A stretch of DNA of 64,000 nt from Diplosphaera chodatii (lineage: Eukaryota; Chlorophyta; Trebouxiophyceae; Prasiolales; Stichococcaceae). Both the position numbers and the translations under genes were made by a program. Below are positions 36,721-62,806 of this stretch, one piece after another (position 1 is the stretch's first letter; each line of letters begins with the position of its first letter). The stretch is from NCBI GenBank assembly GCA_032358165.1, contig JAALGY010000017.1, forward strand, positions 1,364,001-1,428,000, in the 5' to 3' direction. Under the pieces are notes generated by a model, which saw only the letters and a list, made by a program, of their open reading frames with translations, was not told the origin of the DNA and searched no databases.

Positions 36721-38623
36721 ATGTTGAGGGCGCTGCGGCGCCAATCTCAATCGTCCTGGCAGAGCTTGGTAAGAGCAGAGCAACCAGAGTGGCATTTTGA
36801 ATCCAACAACGAGCTCATTGGCCTTGGCTGCGCAAGACTTGAAACATGTGTCTGCACAGCACGTATGATGATGCGCTGTGACGTGTACCGGCCAGGTGCA
36901 TGACTCAAGGCGTGCCGCATCATCGCTAGCTTTCGAGACCATCAGCGCGGCGCCACCGGCAGCTGCTGCGGGGCCATCGGCAGAGCCGGTGACTGTAGCG
37001 ATCGTGCATGGGCTGCTGGGGCAGGGCCGCAACTGGCGAACATGGGGGCGCAGACTGGCCACCGCAGCCGCGGAGCTGACGCACAGGTGCGGTGACCTGG
37101 CCATAACCCGTCTTTGCTGTGTATGCACTGAGGGTCAGACTGTCCCCTTGATCAACTCTGCTGGCCACCATGCATGCGCCCAATCCTCCTGCCGCACTCG
37201 ACACCTGCAGGTCATGGAATGTGATGCTGGTGGATCAGCGGTGCCACGGCGCGTCGGCAAAGCTGGATGGCTTCAGCCCGCCACACACGCTGGCGGCTGC
37301 AGCGACGGATCTGGCAGAGGTGGGGCGGGGCAGCGCTGTGACTGCAGGGTCACACTGCACACAAACAATGTACAGGGTTGCCACTGTCCTCATACACGTT
37401 TATAAAGTGGGACGCCTTCATGCTGCACAGCTGATGCGCAGCCGCACGGACGGTGCCGGGCCGGACATGCTCATCGGCCACAGCCTCGGCGGCAAGGTGC
37501 TGCTGCAGTACCTGGCGCAGGGCGGCATCGACGGCCTGCCGCTGCCCAAGCAGGCAAGCTCAGGAGCGGCCAGGAACCGAAACATCACTCAGCAGCCTGC
37601 CTATCAACAGTCTATCGCTCTGCTGGTCAGCCCCCGTGACTCTGCCTACGTCAGCTGTACGCTGTGCAGGCATTCACAAGGCGTCGGAGGCCTGGATGAC
37701 GGTGCATGCAGGCCTGGGTGCTCGACTCCAATCCTGGACTGCTGCCAAAGGATAAGTCAGATGTGGCTCTCGTGATGGAGAAGATCGGCAAGATTCCCAT
37801 GCCGCTGCAGAACCGCGACGAAATGATCGCAGAGCTGGAGGTGCTTCAGACTGTGCTGTGCTTCACACTCAGCTGTAGCATTGTTACATGGTCCACCTCA
37901 GTGCAGGGGAGTCACTTGTCCTGACCAGACGCTCCGCTCAAGGCCGCACCACCCTGCACTGCAGGGCCTGGGCTTCAGCGAGGGGCTGCGGCTGTGGCTC
38001 GGCAGCAACCTGACCAACGACCGGGCTGCTGGCGGCTTGGTCTGGACATTCCAGCTGGACGGCGCACAGCAGCTGTATGAGGACTACAAAGCCACAGGTG
38101 TTGCACCACACAATCTGCTGCTGTGGACACCAGCAGCAGTGGCAAAGCTGCCGAATGCCCCGCAGTGGGCAGGATGTAGTACTGACAGCCGAGGTGTTTG
38201 CTTCATGATACTGATGGTGGACTGCTGCACTGCAGAGTTTTGGGGTGTCCTGGGCAGCCCGCCGGCAGGCGTCACCCTCAACCTTGTGCGGGCAGCTAAG
38301 TCGGACAGGTGGGTGGGTGTTCGTTTGTGCGCAGTGAGTGCTCCCATCCACCGGATTGCATCCTGTCTATTGCACATTTGCCAGTGCAAATGATGCAAGG
38401 GCAATGATGCCAACATTGTACTGTCCTTTGCAGGTGGACAAAGCGTCTGGAGGATAGACTCAGGCAAGCGGAGCAGGATGCTGCATCTGGCGCTGCTAAG
38501 GGCACTCTTAAAGTCCATACGCTCCCAGATGCTGGGCACTGGCTGCATGTCGACAACCCAGATGGCTTGCTGCAGCTCGTCAGCAGCAGCTGCGAGGCAG
38601 CGGCATCTGAGAGAAGACGCTGA
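36721..38623 (+). CDS. Alpha/beta hydrolase, ABHD11-like, probably organellar
   Basis: Serine hydrolase of the alpha/beta fold. Exon 1 (36721-36768) encodes MLRALRRQSQSSWQSL, an Arg/Ser-rich N-terminus suited to organelle import. Exon 2 (36896-37086) gives VTVAIVHGLLGQGRNW, the oxyanion HG region. The next encodes SWNVMLVDQRCHGAS, and then DMLIGHSLGGKVLLQYLAQ, whose GHSLG nucleophile elbow is near 37476-37490. Further blocks are AWVLDSNPGLLP (candidate catalytic Asp, about 37710), VMEKIGKIPMPLQNRDEM, GFSEGLRLWLGSNL (about 37970), VWTFQLDGAQQLYEDY (about 38045) and TLPDAGHWLHVDNPDGLLQL (catalytic His, about 38540). This order and the wording around each motif match mitochondrial ABHD11, a hydrolase linked to protection of lipoylated 2-oxoglutarate dehydrogenase in animals. 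The substrate here is unknown. Stop TGA is at 38621-38623, 130 bases from the convergent RNase III-domain gene. Confidence 0.82.
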
Positions 38624-38755
38624 CAACGCCCCGGAAACTTCTGTCAGGCCCAAGCGAAACGGGTTCAGGTTTTGCTGAATTGAACTCTCGTGGTTTCAGG
38701 AGCTGCTCTAGTGGTAGAACATTCAGTCACAGCATCAGCAGTAAGCCAGCCGATG

Positions 38756-40788
38756 TCAGTGATCCTCTGTCTCGGTGTAGGGGTGATATGTCTCCCAAAA
38801 ATTGCGGACAACCTCCAGCGCACTGCCATTGCCGCCAGCATCCTGGTAGACAGACAGAAAGGTATATCCGGGACCACCTCATCACAAGTCACACCGGCAC
38901 TGCGATAGCTTGCATGCTGTTGCTAGCAGAACCTTCAAGACTGGAACAAGCCAGGTGCTCAACCGGAGCCGGATCACGATCGCACCTGGTACATGGCACC
39001 AAGCACAGCCTCAAAGGCTTCCGCCAGCATGGAGTCCTCCGGGCCGGGACGGCCGTCGCTGCGGCGGAAGCCAATGGCGGTCCGGATGCAGGGGCCTAAG
39101 CCGAGGCGCTGCGCATACCGGGTGCACTGGCGGCGGCTCACACGCACCGTCTTGTATGTGGTCAGCTCTGCAGCCAAGATGCATGTACCATCAGGTGCAT
39201 GCAGCTGACCAAGCGGCAAGGAGGGGAGCACATCGGGAGCTCTGTGCATGCTCCACATCAGCAGCGAGCATGGCACCTTCACAGATATGAGCCTGCGGTA
39301 CTTGATGTGCCGATGTCTCACCAAGGTTGCTGGCGCTTGGCAGGTGCAGCATGCCCTGCTGCAGCACAATGAGGTCCAGCACGCGATCACCTAACAGTGC
39401 CAGCCTGTCATTATTGTTCTCGCCTGCAGCACGCAGCACGGCAGTATGCGGGGGTCAAGTCCATGTCCATGAGGTAACCAGTGGTTGCAACGAAAACAGG
39501 TTCTTGGCTGATGGAGAGTTGAAGATGCTTCGTCTTGTGTTGTGCTGCAGGCTGGAACACCACTCGGGCCTACCTTCGCTGCTGGGGTGGATGCACGCCC
39601 GGCGCAGCAGCTGCACATCTACAAAGCGGTACCCCAGGGCTGCCTGGAGGTGCTCCAGGTGCTCCGGCTTTGGCCGCAGCGCCTGCACAGCATTCACAAA
39701 GAACTTGAATGTATAGGTTGCCATGTCACCGGGATGGGCATGCTGAAACATTCGATTGCCCCGAAGTGGTGGCAGCGCTGCCAGCTCCTTACCTCCACAG
39801 GAACAGCTGCCACTGCCTGCCTGTTGGCCTGTGCAGCTGCGGCTGCTGCCTCGGCCTGTGCTCGTTCCTGCATCGCCTCTACCTGTGCGGTGAACCTGCC
39901 TGTTGCGCACGCCGCCGCAAAATTAACAAAGGTACCCATCATATCACGGGTACAACTGCGCAAGACAGTTTGTGCAGCATTTCGTCCGGTGACGCCGCAT
40001 GCTACCCACCTCCAGGGCCAGTGGCCGGCCCAACTGTCCTGCGGCTGCCAGAGCAGCCAGCGCCGCCATGGACGCAGCATGCTCTGCAGCCTTCTTGCTG
40101 CGCGCTGCCGCCGTGTACTGCACAGAAAATGCCTCGCATAAGATCTGCGCTGTTGATGTGCAGACAGCTTGCGAGCATATGATGTGCCTGCATCATAGCC
40201 CCTCATCTACACCTGATGACCTGCAACTTGTCCAAGCAGCCGCCGAAGGTCTCTGTCGACAGCGTGACGGTGGCCTCAAATGTGGGTGCCTCCGGCGTGC
40301 TGTCCTTCGCCTCACGGGCCGAGAAACCCAGTGATGGCGCCACCTCCAGCCTGCATGACGTGCTTTGACGCTCTGAGATCCGCGTCATCCTGTGCAACAC
40401 TCTGCCCTGAATAGCGGCAGGGGCTCGGTGCTGGCGAGCTCATGCAGTCCCTGAGAAACTGAGGAAGATGTCCGTACCGCTCAAGCTGCTGTGCAAACTC
40501 TAATAGCGCTGGCTTTGGAAGCCGAACAGCGTCCGTTGCCGATGCTCGCGCTTTGGTGCGCTTCTGACGTGGTGTAGGCATAGTCGCAGGGAAGTGCATT
40601 TGATGCAGTCTTGGCTGCACCAGCTGCCGGTGCTGACCGCTGGTTGCACTGCTGGCGCTCCGAAGGCCTGCTGCCAGCATGCACACCAATGCACGCTGTG
40701 CTGGAGCACAACCTGACAGCGGAGGTTCCGGGTACAGGGCGAGCAGTGCATGCTGCAGCCCCCTCTTCACGTGGGCCGTGCGGCGCAT
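38756..40788 (-). CDS. dsRBD plus degenerate RNase III domain protein, probably organellar
   Basis: The ATG at 40788 opens an Arg-rich, presequence-like N-terminus; the next block is KPALLEFAQQLERYGHLPQF. A double-stranded RNA-binding domain follows: FEATVTLSTETFGG (about 40280) and, in a later exon, FSVQYTAAARSKKAAEHAAS (about 40110), the last carrying the basic SKKxAEHxA helix. After an Ala/Gln-rich linker comes the RNase III domain: LEHLQAALGYRFVDVQLLRR (about 39650), NNDRLALLGDRVLDLIV (about 39390), and MLAEAFEAVLGAMYQ (about 39010), ending DAGGNGSALEVVRNFWETY and stop 38756-38758. The signature helix keeps the Asp (codon 39386-39388) but has Ala (39398-39400) where active enzymes have the metal-binding Glu of LEFLGD. 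This suggests a structural role, as in mitochondrial ribosomal protein mL44, although there the dsRBD comes after the RNase III domain. Confidence 0.72.
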
Positions 40789-41353
40789 GCAGCAAGTGGC
40801 GTCATGACGTGGGAGCCATATGGTTGATTGCCATTGTTGCCTCGCTGTTCAGCTGTGGCCACTGACTGACGATATAGACTCACTTCGATTGCTGCCAATT
40901 CATTTCAGCTGCCTAGCCGAGCAGTGCTGTCAAGGACGAGGCCATAGTGCATGCCGGGCTGAGTACAGCAGACTTGCCATCTGACGTCCTCTCGCGAACA
41001 CGGCGTCTAGTGCAACGTGATGCTTGAGTTGTGCTTCATCAAGTGAAGTGATCATCATTGACCTCTGAAAGTGGCAGGCTGCATACACAGCGACACAGGT
41101 GTGGCGCTGCCTCGCCCTGTGGCGAAAGCCTTCATGTCCTCGACCAACAATCATCTATCATTCAATCGACCATGAAGCTCTCGCCACAGCATAACCTCTG
41201 TAGACCATGTTCGATACAAAATCAGTCTATACAACCGCGTCAAGACAGACGTAAGCAAGCTGTTCTGCTCCTTGTCAGATGATAGTCTGATGCCAGGCGT
41301 CTTGCTGAAAGCTACCTATCCCCCAGCTGCAAGACCGCCCCTGAGCAGTGCTA
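40789..41353. other. Intergenic upstream of the RNase III-domain gene
   Basis: Promoter side of the dsRBD/RNase III gene and 3' side of the transporter gene, both on the minus strand. Nothing else is recognised. Confidence 0.4.
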
Positions 41354-44300
41354 CTATTTTGGTGTGGTGGCCAGTGGCGTGTCGTAGCCATTAGCTGCCT
41401 GCTCCAGTAGCCGCTCGCGCTCCAGTGATATGCGGGTGCGGATAGCCAGGCCCCTTGGAGGCGCTGCCACGTTCTCCTCTGCAGAAACAAGAGCCCATAT
41501 GCGCCATGATGGAATGGAACCCTGTCTCCAATACAGGCACAGGAGCATGTGCACGAGGAGACACGTCGGCACTCCCCACCTGCTGCCACTGCAGCTGTCT
41601 CGCTGGCACATTCCGCCATGCCATTGAGCAATGGCTCCTGCAGCTGAGGTGGTGCAGCTGCACTCGCTGACGCCACTCTGCTGTCCGCGGCGATGGCCCG
41701 AGCCTGGGCCTTGGCTGCATTCGTCCGCAGGATCCACACCAGCGGCAGCAGCATGACCACAGCAACACCCTGCCATGCATGCACACCCAAAATCAGGTAT
41801 TTCAGCCATTGCTGAGCACATGCAGCCATTCACCTAAGGAAGGCTGGCACCGGATTCTCTGACCAACCCGAGGCAGAAGCAAAGCATTGCACATAAGGTA
41901 GCTCGGCAGCCTGATGCGCCGCACAGCAATGCACCTGTGCGCTGGCTGTTATGATGAAGGTCAGGTCGAACCCGAAATTGTCCAGCAGGAAGCCTCCCAC
42001 GACTGCACTGCCGCACCAGCCGAAGGCCAACAGGCAGTCCAGGCTGTTCCATCTGCCACGGGAATCCTGCACGCAGAGTGTCGATGAGGGCAGTCACAAC
42101 CGTGTGCACCTTGTCCTGGTGTAGGCAGCCTTGCAGCTATCTCGCAATCAGTTCATGGCCCACCTTGCGGACATAGTCCATGAGCAGGCTCTTCTCCAGG
42201 GCATAGCAGCAGTTGTTGGCAGCCGACCTGTGACAGTGGCCAGCAACAGGAAGCATGACAAGGAGCCAGTGACACACATCAGTGTGGCCAGTCGATGCAT
42301 ATTGCCAGTCTGACACGGGCGCATGCAGAGCATGATCAACGTCTTACCGCATGATGATCATGGGAACTATGACAGTGGCTTGGGGCCAAATGGCTGGAAA
42401 CACACCCACAATCGCCTGCACATTTGCTGGCATACACTCAGCTCGATTGCATATGCGTGCTAACGCACTGCGGCTTGGGGCACAGCTGATATGTGTGCAC
42501 ACCATAAGGGTGACTCCGACCGACTCGAACATCATAATGGTCGGCACCCGCCCTGCAAAGGCAAGACCGGCATTTGCCGATGATATCTGGCCCCAGGCTG
42601 CAAAGGCAGTAAAGTACTGTGGCTGGGATACTGCAACCTACAGGAAGTGTTACCAAAGATGTCGCCGACGCGCTGTGCCACGAAGGACAGTGGCGCCAGC
42701 ACCAGCGGGATGGCCGCCATCACGATGTTGGTGGTCGCTGGGCTGAGCCCCACCTTCTCCTGCAGGGTGGGAATATGCACATGGGTGGAGCAGAGCAGAC
42801 CATACGGCCAAGCTGCAGATGCATCAGATTGCATCAGCCTACTGCCGCAGGGGGTGAACCTGCAAGCCCACCTTGAAGAAGATGGGGAAGAATTTGACGG
42901 TCATGCCGGCGGCCATGCCAAACACAGCGTCTGATGCCAGCAATATGGCTGGCAGCACGAAGTTTATGGATGTCCAGGCATTCGCCGGCTTCCTGCGGCC
43001 ACCTGCTGCCCCGCACTCCGCGTCAAACTCGTCGCCTGCGCATGTGACCAGGCCATTGCCTGAGATGTACGCTTCTGCGGCTGCGATGCAGGGCAGGTAG
43101 ATACACATGTAGATGGCTCTGCTAGGTCGCAGTAGCACGTCCAGCATGTGCAGCGGTCCTGTGCGCACCATTCATGTGGTCCGCCGCCATCAGTGCCTCG
43201 CTCTCCTCCCCCAGCGTCTTGTCATCGTCGAACATGCCCAGCGTGACTGCGCACGCGCATGCACTTGACTTGACGTCTTGTATTGTCATGTCACTTTCAG
43301 CATACTCATGCCGGGATGCTCAGGCTCCATGTTGCTGTTCCGGCAGAAGCAGCGGCGGCGGCGGCGGGGACCTACTTGCTGGGACCAGCGCGATGATCAT
43401 GCCGACCAGGATCACGAGCGCCAGCTTGTTCACGTTCCACACGTTTCCGCTGAACACGAACAGCGCAGCCGCCGCAAACTGGCCCCCGCTGGAGGCGATG
43501 ACGAACACGCTGAAGGCCAGCGTGTAGATGCCCGCCCTGCCGCCTGCAAGTGATGTCGTGTAAGGTGTATTGCCTGAACCAGCTTGTGTAGACTCTCTAC
43601 GCATTTTGCCATACTGGGTGTTCACAATCACTGAGATGCCTATCACAACAGCTAGAATTGCCTGGCACCTGTTGGTACGCTGTCAGCAAAGATGGCATCC
43701 ACCACAGGCGAGTACCTGCATGTGCAATGATCCGGCATAACCAGATCGTACGACACTGTGGCGCATATGCACAATGTGCCAGATGAGCACTGCCAGCACA
43801 GGCAGGCAACATGGTGCGGAGCCGGCATGCGGGCACTCACCCCTCTGCCACCCCCCACAGCACCTGCAGCAAGGTGTGCGGCGTGTCAGCCTCTGAACGA
43901 GGCAGCAACATGAACCCAGAACCAAAGGATTGATTCTTGAGAAAGCGCACCATGGCGCCCAGCAGCACGATGTACCGGATGTCGAGCACCTGCCCTCGCC
44001 AAGTCACCTCGCGAGGTGACAGGAACAGCGCTGCTGTTGTGGCTGCGATGGCGGCTGCAAATCAGAAACAGACACATGACCCAGAAGCTGCAGTGGATCC
44101 TGCAGCTGCTGCCGCAATTGCATGAACAATGCTGTTCGGCAACGCCCTCAGGTCGTCAAGCGTGGCCGCTGGCATCAACAGTCATGTTGGCAAAGCGAAC
44201 CGAGCATGACGAAGCCGCAGAGCCGCAGGGTGCGGTCGCGACGCATCCGGTCTGCAATCCACCCCGCAGGCACTCCCGCCGCGGCACAGAAGATGCCGAA

Positions 44301-45035
44301 TATGCCCTCCGCAATGCCCACATACTGGTGCAGCATATAACACAAGCGTCACTCAAGCCATGATGGCCCGCAGCTTCACCGTACCTAAACGAAGGCGTAT
44401 ACATGACTAGCGGTATCGATGCATGGCACATATCCACATCGTTGGGGAAGTCACACCTTGTTGCTGTTGTGCTGTATCAAGTATATGTATGCTGCCAACG
44501 TGGCGCCGTTCCAGATGCCGGCGCTGAGGCCATCAGCCGCACGGACAATCAGCGTCAGCAGCACATTGTGGTTGCGCCACACATTCCGAACTGGAGCAGT
44601 GGTCACCGGAGTGCTCATTGATGATACTGACGACCTGCAGCTGCACCACACTTGCTTGAGTCAACAGAATGAAGCCAGCAGGGAGGTGGTTCCGTATCAG
44701 TGCACACATCACAGCATGCATGATATGCATACTTCATCGATATATAGCAATGGTAGCAGCGGTGTGTTGCCATACCTAGTCTTGATCCTCACAGCGACAT
44801 CATTCGGAAAGGGTGGCAAATCGCGGACCGGGTTGCTGTATTGGATGCTTGCACTACCGACAAAGGTGTTCTCGCATTTGGCATCTGTTTGGATGCCAGA
44901 ACCAATAGCGCGAGGTAAGCACTACAGACTATGCAGGTTCAATAAGGTCTAACACACGACTTGCGCGGTGTTCAGAGGCTACTTGCGCCAGCAGTCAGCA
45001 GCGGCCCGACCGAGACCTCTGCAAGACAAATGAGA
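41354..45035 (-). CDS. Major facilitator superfamily transporter
   Basis: Multi-exon membrane transporter read in order down the minus strand. N-terminal blocks are YSNPVRDLPPFPNDVAVRI (about 44830), NVWRNHNVLLTLIVRAADGL and SAGIWNGATLAAYIYLI (about 44580-44470). Then YVGIAEGIFGIFCAAAGVPA leads into GWIADRMRRDRTLR (about 44260), the G-x-x-x-D-R-x-x-R loop signature of the superfamily. Further helices are RAGIYTLAFSVFVIASSGGQ (about 43530), NKLALVILVGMIIALVPA (about 43420), INFVLPAILLASDAVFGMAA, MTVKFFPIFFK (about 42890), and TTNIVMAAIPLVLAPLSFVA (about 42720). The second half gives KSLLMDYVRK (about 42180), SRGRWNSLDCLLAFGW, VVGGFLLDNFGFDLTFI (about 42000) and VAVVMLLPLVWIL (about 41740). The cytosolic tail ends GYDTPLATTPK with stop 41354-41356. 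Plant and algal relatives of this subfamily exist; the substrate is not known to me. The true start exon, near 45.0-45.15 kb, is uncertain. Confidence 0.78.
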
Positions 45036-45547
45036 GGCTTGTGCAGTGGCTCGTTGTACCGATGCTGCAACTCGGGCATCAACTGAGGATGTAACTCGAG
45101 ACCGCAACCGGAAGAATCAGCATACCTGCTCCATCAGGCTAAAGCTCTCCCGAGGTGGCGGTCATCAGTCACGTACTGCCACGCTGGCGGGCAATCGGTT
45201 GCTGGGCAATGACCTGATAGTGTCACCATTGCTTTCGGCCAGCAGCGCTTGCAAGCCAATTAGGTTGCGCCAATCAGGTCTGTGGTCACCAGCTTGCAAA
45301 ACCTGAGCAGGCACGTCCGATCAACATATGCAAGTAGTGTGTCGCGCCAGGCGACCATTCGATGTTTGCGCATGCATGCGCAGTGTCACTCAAACCACTT
45401 GGTGCCACAACAAACTCAGCACCTCAGCACACTTCCGTCTGCACATCCCACCGCAAGTCGTCATGTCGTAGTGCCCGTCGTCATTTTATGCCCTCACATC
45501 ATCCGGATTTCTGCCATCAGCGCCTGTTCTGAGTGTACTGCACTGAA
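45036..45547. other. Intergenic between the transporter and CtlX-like genes
   Basis: Probably holds the transporter's first exon or leader and the 3' end of the next minus-strand gene. A possible ATG for the transporter is at 45134, but its splice to the next exon does not keep the frame. Confidence 0.35.
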
Positions 45548-48500
45548 CTAGAACACCTCGCCGAGCGAGCAGCGCACGCCGCCGCCGCCAATGAACTCGA
45601 GCGTGTCAATGGGCGCATGGTGCAACGCTGCCAGGTGCCGCTGCAGTTGTCGACGCTGGTCGTCTGCAGGAGGGCACATGAGAGTTGATGCTGTCGAAAC
45701 GATGCAAAGGGAAATGGGCATATGCATGATGCCCTGCATGGCTAACCACTAACTCTGCACGCAAAATGCAGGTCACAGTGCTAGTCACTGGTGTGCGCTG
45801 ACCGGTGAAGGCATGGTACGACTGGCTGCTGAGGGCCAGCACAGGGTGGCCGCGCCCATCCTCCAGTTCAATGACGTTGCCGCACAGCGCATCCATCTGC
45901 CGACGACTGATTTCAACCACCTGAACACCATCACGAACGCAGCAGTTTGCGCCAGCCTGCTGTAGGGTGCAGTGATGTGGTGTCATCATGTGCAAGCATG
46001 CTTTCACGAGCCCCCAGTGTCAGTGCTGCTGATGGCTAATGTTTATGCCGCCACAACAGACACCATGACAGCAAAGTTTATGGCGCGCACCTCGTGGTGC
46101 TTCCGCAGCGATGCCAGCAGGTGGCGCCGCTCCTTGGCATCGGGCACTGCCTCGGAGCACACGACCGCCACATCGGAGCCGACGGCCATCATCACGTTCG
46201 TGTGGTACACCGCGGCGCCTGTCTCATCCGTCGAGTGGAACGTGACCAGGTCGTGGTAACCCAGCTCTGCCACCCACCGCTCTGCCAGCTCCTGAACAGG
46301 CATGGGAACGATTGTAAACCTCAAACTCAACCAGATATGCTCAGCTGCATTGTTGGTGGAGCGTACACATCGCAAGTCAGCCTCACAGTGTGCACACTAC
46401 ACCCAAAAGGAGCGATTCGGTAGCGCTGGTGGGGAGGGGGGCTGTCATCAACAGCTTGCCACGCACCTTGTGGGCGCGGTCGGACAGGGACACGTAGGCG
46501 ACGCCGTTGATGCGGTCCAGCACCAGGACGCCCGTGCCCTCGAAGAAGTGGCCGGCCTGCTCCTCGGCGCTCAGGTCCAGCACGCGCGTGTAGCCCTTGG
46601 TGCGCAGCACGTCGATGATGTCCTGCCGCCGCTCCGCTTGCCTGCACGTCAATGCTAACACCTATGGTTTGCAGCTAGCCTTGGGTAGCTCGAGCGTTCG
46701 TGAGGGTGCTATCAGAACTGCTTCCTCAGCATGAGAGAAATTGGAGGAGGATGAGACTTGCGACATCCGTTGGGCCTGCATGTGAGCAAACGTTTCGACA
46801 GGAAGTAGCCGGAGGCACCCACCTGTTGGGCGCCTTCATGGGGTACAGCACCAGAGTGTTCTCCTTCACGCTGCCGCCGGCCTCGCCCACAGCATGCGTG
46901 GTGAACCAGTTGTTGGGGAACACTGCGTCCGGTGTCCCGTGCGCCTCTGCGTGCTGCAGCACTCAACGCCCGCGGCTCAGCCCCGGAACGTTGCTCCAGG
47001 ACGACTCCACATCCGCCTTTCAGCAGAAGATGACGCAGCCAAGCATGATACATGCATCGGGTGAACTTACCTGGAACAGGTTGACGCGCACGCCTGCCTG
47101 CTCAGCCAGAACATGGTGCAGGCCCGCGAATTCCCGCAGCACTGTCTGTGTCACTGTCTCCGTCTTGCCCTGCAACCAGTGACACACCTGACGGTGACAG
47201 CCAGGGAGTGACAACGTAACCGTCACTGCGACAATAGAACCGTCTCAGCAAGCTGCGCAGCTAAGATCACAGTTGTTTCTGATTGCACGCTTCCAGGCTT
47301 GCGGTCTGTACCGCAACATTGGACGTTGACCCAGTCTTCCCCGAGGAGTGCATGAAGGTGTTGTCAGCTGCTGTCTGCTCGTTGAATCCAAATGCTGTTG
47401 GTGCCACCATGACCACCTGCACAACAGAACCTAGAACATGCTCTGCATGCTGTGTGCGACACAGGCTCGTTCACATCCCGTGCAGCTGATGCGCCAAGCT
47501 CGCCTCATTGGTCGACTGCCGAGCTGCCTTCGCTGCCAGCATGCCCACTGTGCTGTTGTAGCTGCCATTCAGCGCCAGCGCAACATCCGGCACGTGACAC
47601 ACCCGCACGCCCTCCCGATGCAGCAGCCTGCAGGCATGCAGCACACCAAATGAGCCGCGTAGAGGAGCAAGCTGCCAACATATTGAGCGGCGACAGGTTG
47701 TACACAGAGGGGTGCTCTGGCTGAATCAATGCATGACACATGTCTCACCGGAGCAGGTCGGATGAGCTGTTCGACAGGCGGTAGTCGCCCTCTGCTGTGC
47801 GCTCGTACTCGTCCACAATGAGGCGGGCTGCCGGGGCTGAGATGGCTGAGGCCACTGCGGCGCGGCCGGCGCCCAGCGGCGCGACTGCGCTCGCCAGCGG
47901 CCGCGGTTGCGCGTCGTGCGGTGCAAACGCCTCCCGCACCACGCCCACCTTGGGTGGCTGATGGCCTACGTGGGGAGAAATGCGTATAGGTCAACAGCTA
48001 GAGCGTATGCCAGAGCACCAGTACAGCCGCAAATGTGCTAGTGCGGCCCTCGACAGTATGCACAGTGTTACAAAATGAGAACATGCATGTTGCATGCTTA
48101 CCTGCAATGCTGTCCACCACGCTGGCCGGCAGAGTGGCGGTGGGGCCCCAGGGGCGCTGCGGCAGCCGCAGGAGGACTGGCGCTGCTGGCGAGACTTGCA
48201 CTGCTTCACCCCTGTCTTGCTCCTCAACTGCCAACAGATCAGCGGGTGTGTGAGTGAGTATGCGGGCATGCACGAGCACACAGCAGGTATGCTGACACAG
48301 CATGAGGGCAGGCTGCATCATCCACCAATAGGTGGGCTTGAACTGTGTGAAATCTGCAAGCGATTACAACAGGGCATGTGCTGAGTCCGCTGCACGAAGA
48401 AGAGATGACACTGCTGCGAACCAGCAAAGGTGTCGGGAATGTGATCCATGTTGGCTGAGAAGTAACTCACTTTCGAGCGGCAACGACGACATGCTCCTGC

Positions 48501-48630
48501 ACACAGGTCCAGCAGCAGTCAGCCGCTGCAGCACTGACACGCCGACCCGCCGTGCCAGGGCCATGCTGGCGGGGAACGCGAATTGGTCTCTGCAGCGCGG
48601 AGCGCACACCAACGCCGCAAGTAGCCGCAT
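45548..48630 (-). CDS. ctlX: CtlX-type guanidino-group hydrolase (citrulline hydrolase/amidinotransferase fold) with N-terminal extension
   Basis: Member of the arginine deiminase/amidinotransferase superfamily. The CtlX core is read in order: VMVAPTAFGFNEQTAADNTF (about 47400), TVLREFAGLHHVLAEQAGV (about 47130), PDAVFPNNWFTTHAVGE (about 46920), VLYPMKAPNR, RRQDIIDVLRTKGYTRVLDL (about 46620), GTGVLVLDRINGVAYVSLS, STDETGAAVYHTNVMMAVG (about 46220, catalytic His), MDALCGNVIELEDGRG, and FIGGGGVRCSLGEVF at the C-terminus, with the catalytic Cys; stop 45548-45550. Bacterial CtlX hydrolyses citrulline to ornithine. Ahead of the core are about 170 extra residues from exons near 48.2, 47.85 and 47.55 kb (GVVREAFAPHDAQPRP, VDEYERTAEGDYRLSNSSSD, LLHREGVRVCHVPDVALALN) of unknown function. 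The first exon (ATG 48630 or 48564) looks like a targeting peptide, CRSMSSLPLES, and ends at a strong GTGAGT donor. Exon joins in the extension are not all verified. Confidence 0.78.
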
Positions 48631-49073
48631 GCGAGCCTCGGCATGGAAAATCTCGGATGTGGGATAGCAGGAAGCTTCTGAGACACGGTGCTGCAATAAT
48701 AGGCCAATGACTGAAGCGGCCTCAACGCTCCGCCCAAGTGAGTCATTTTCGAACACATGGGCCACCACGTGTGGTTGCCCAATCGGCAACAGCGGATTTG
48801 CGAAGGATCCTCCTTTCAAGCATTGACACTCAAGCAACAGTTGCAAGACACGACCAAAACAATGGTTCTCACACGCTCTCATACGTACAAAGGCCTCGCA
48901 CGAGGCAAGACAGCCGCGATGCAACAAGACGAGGACGCTACGGCCATATAGTTTGCCCATCCAGCATGTGCGTAGCATGGTTGCTGATCTGCAGAGTGCC
49001 GGGGCATCCACAACTGGATGGCAGCCGCGCGGCGGAATATGCTGCCATTGTGATGCACGTTGCACCCTGATGC
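48631..49073. other. Intergenic between PRP8 3' end and CtlX-like gene
   Basis: Downstream of PRP8 and upstream of the CtlX-like gene, both on the minus strand. A 234-codon minus frame crosses it (48364-49065), but only its last part, the presumed CtlX first exon, looks coding. Confidence 0.4.

Positions 49074-62806
<13,733 letters not shown>

Noticed and set aside
38697..38720. tRNA D-arm-like string CTCTAGTGGTAGAAC
   Set aside because: No matching TPsiC arm (GGTTCGA-type) or acceptor stem was found in the following 60 bases.
48364..49065. A 234-codon minus-strand frame as an independent gene
   Set aside because: Only its distal part resembles protein; that part is better explained as the first exon of the CtlX-like gene ending at a GTGAGT donor.
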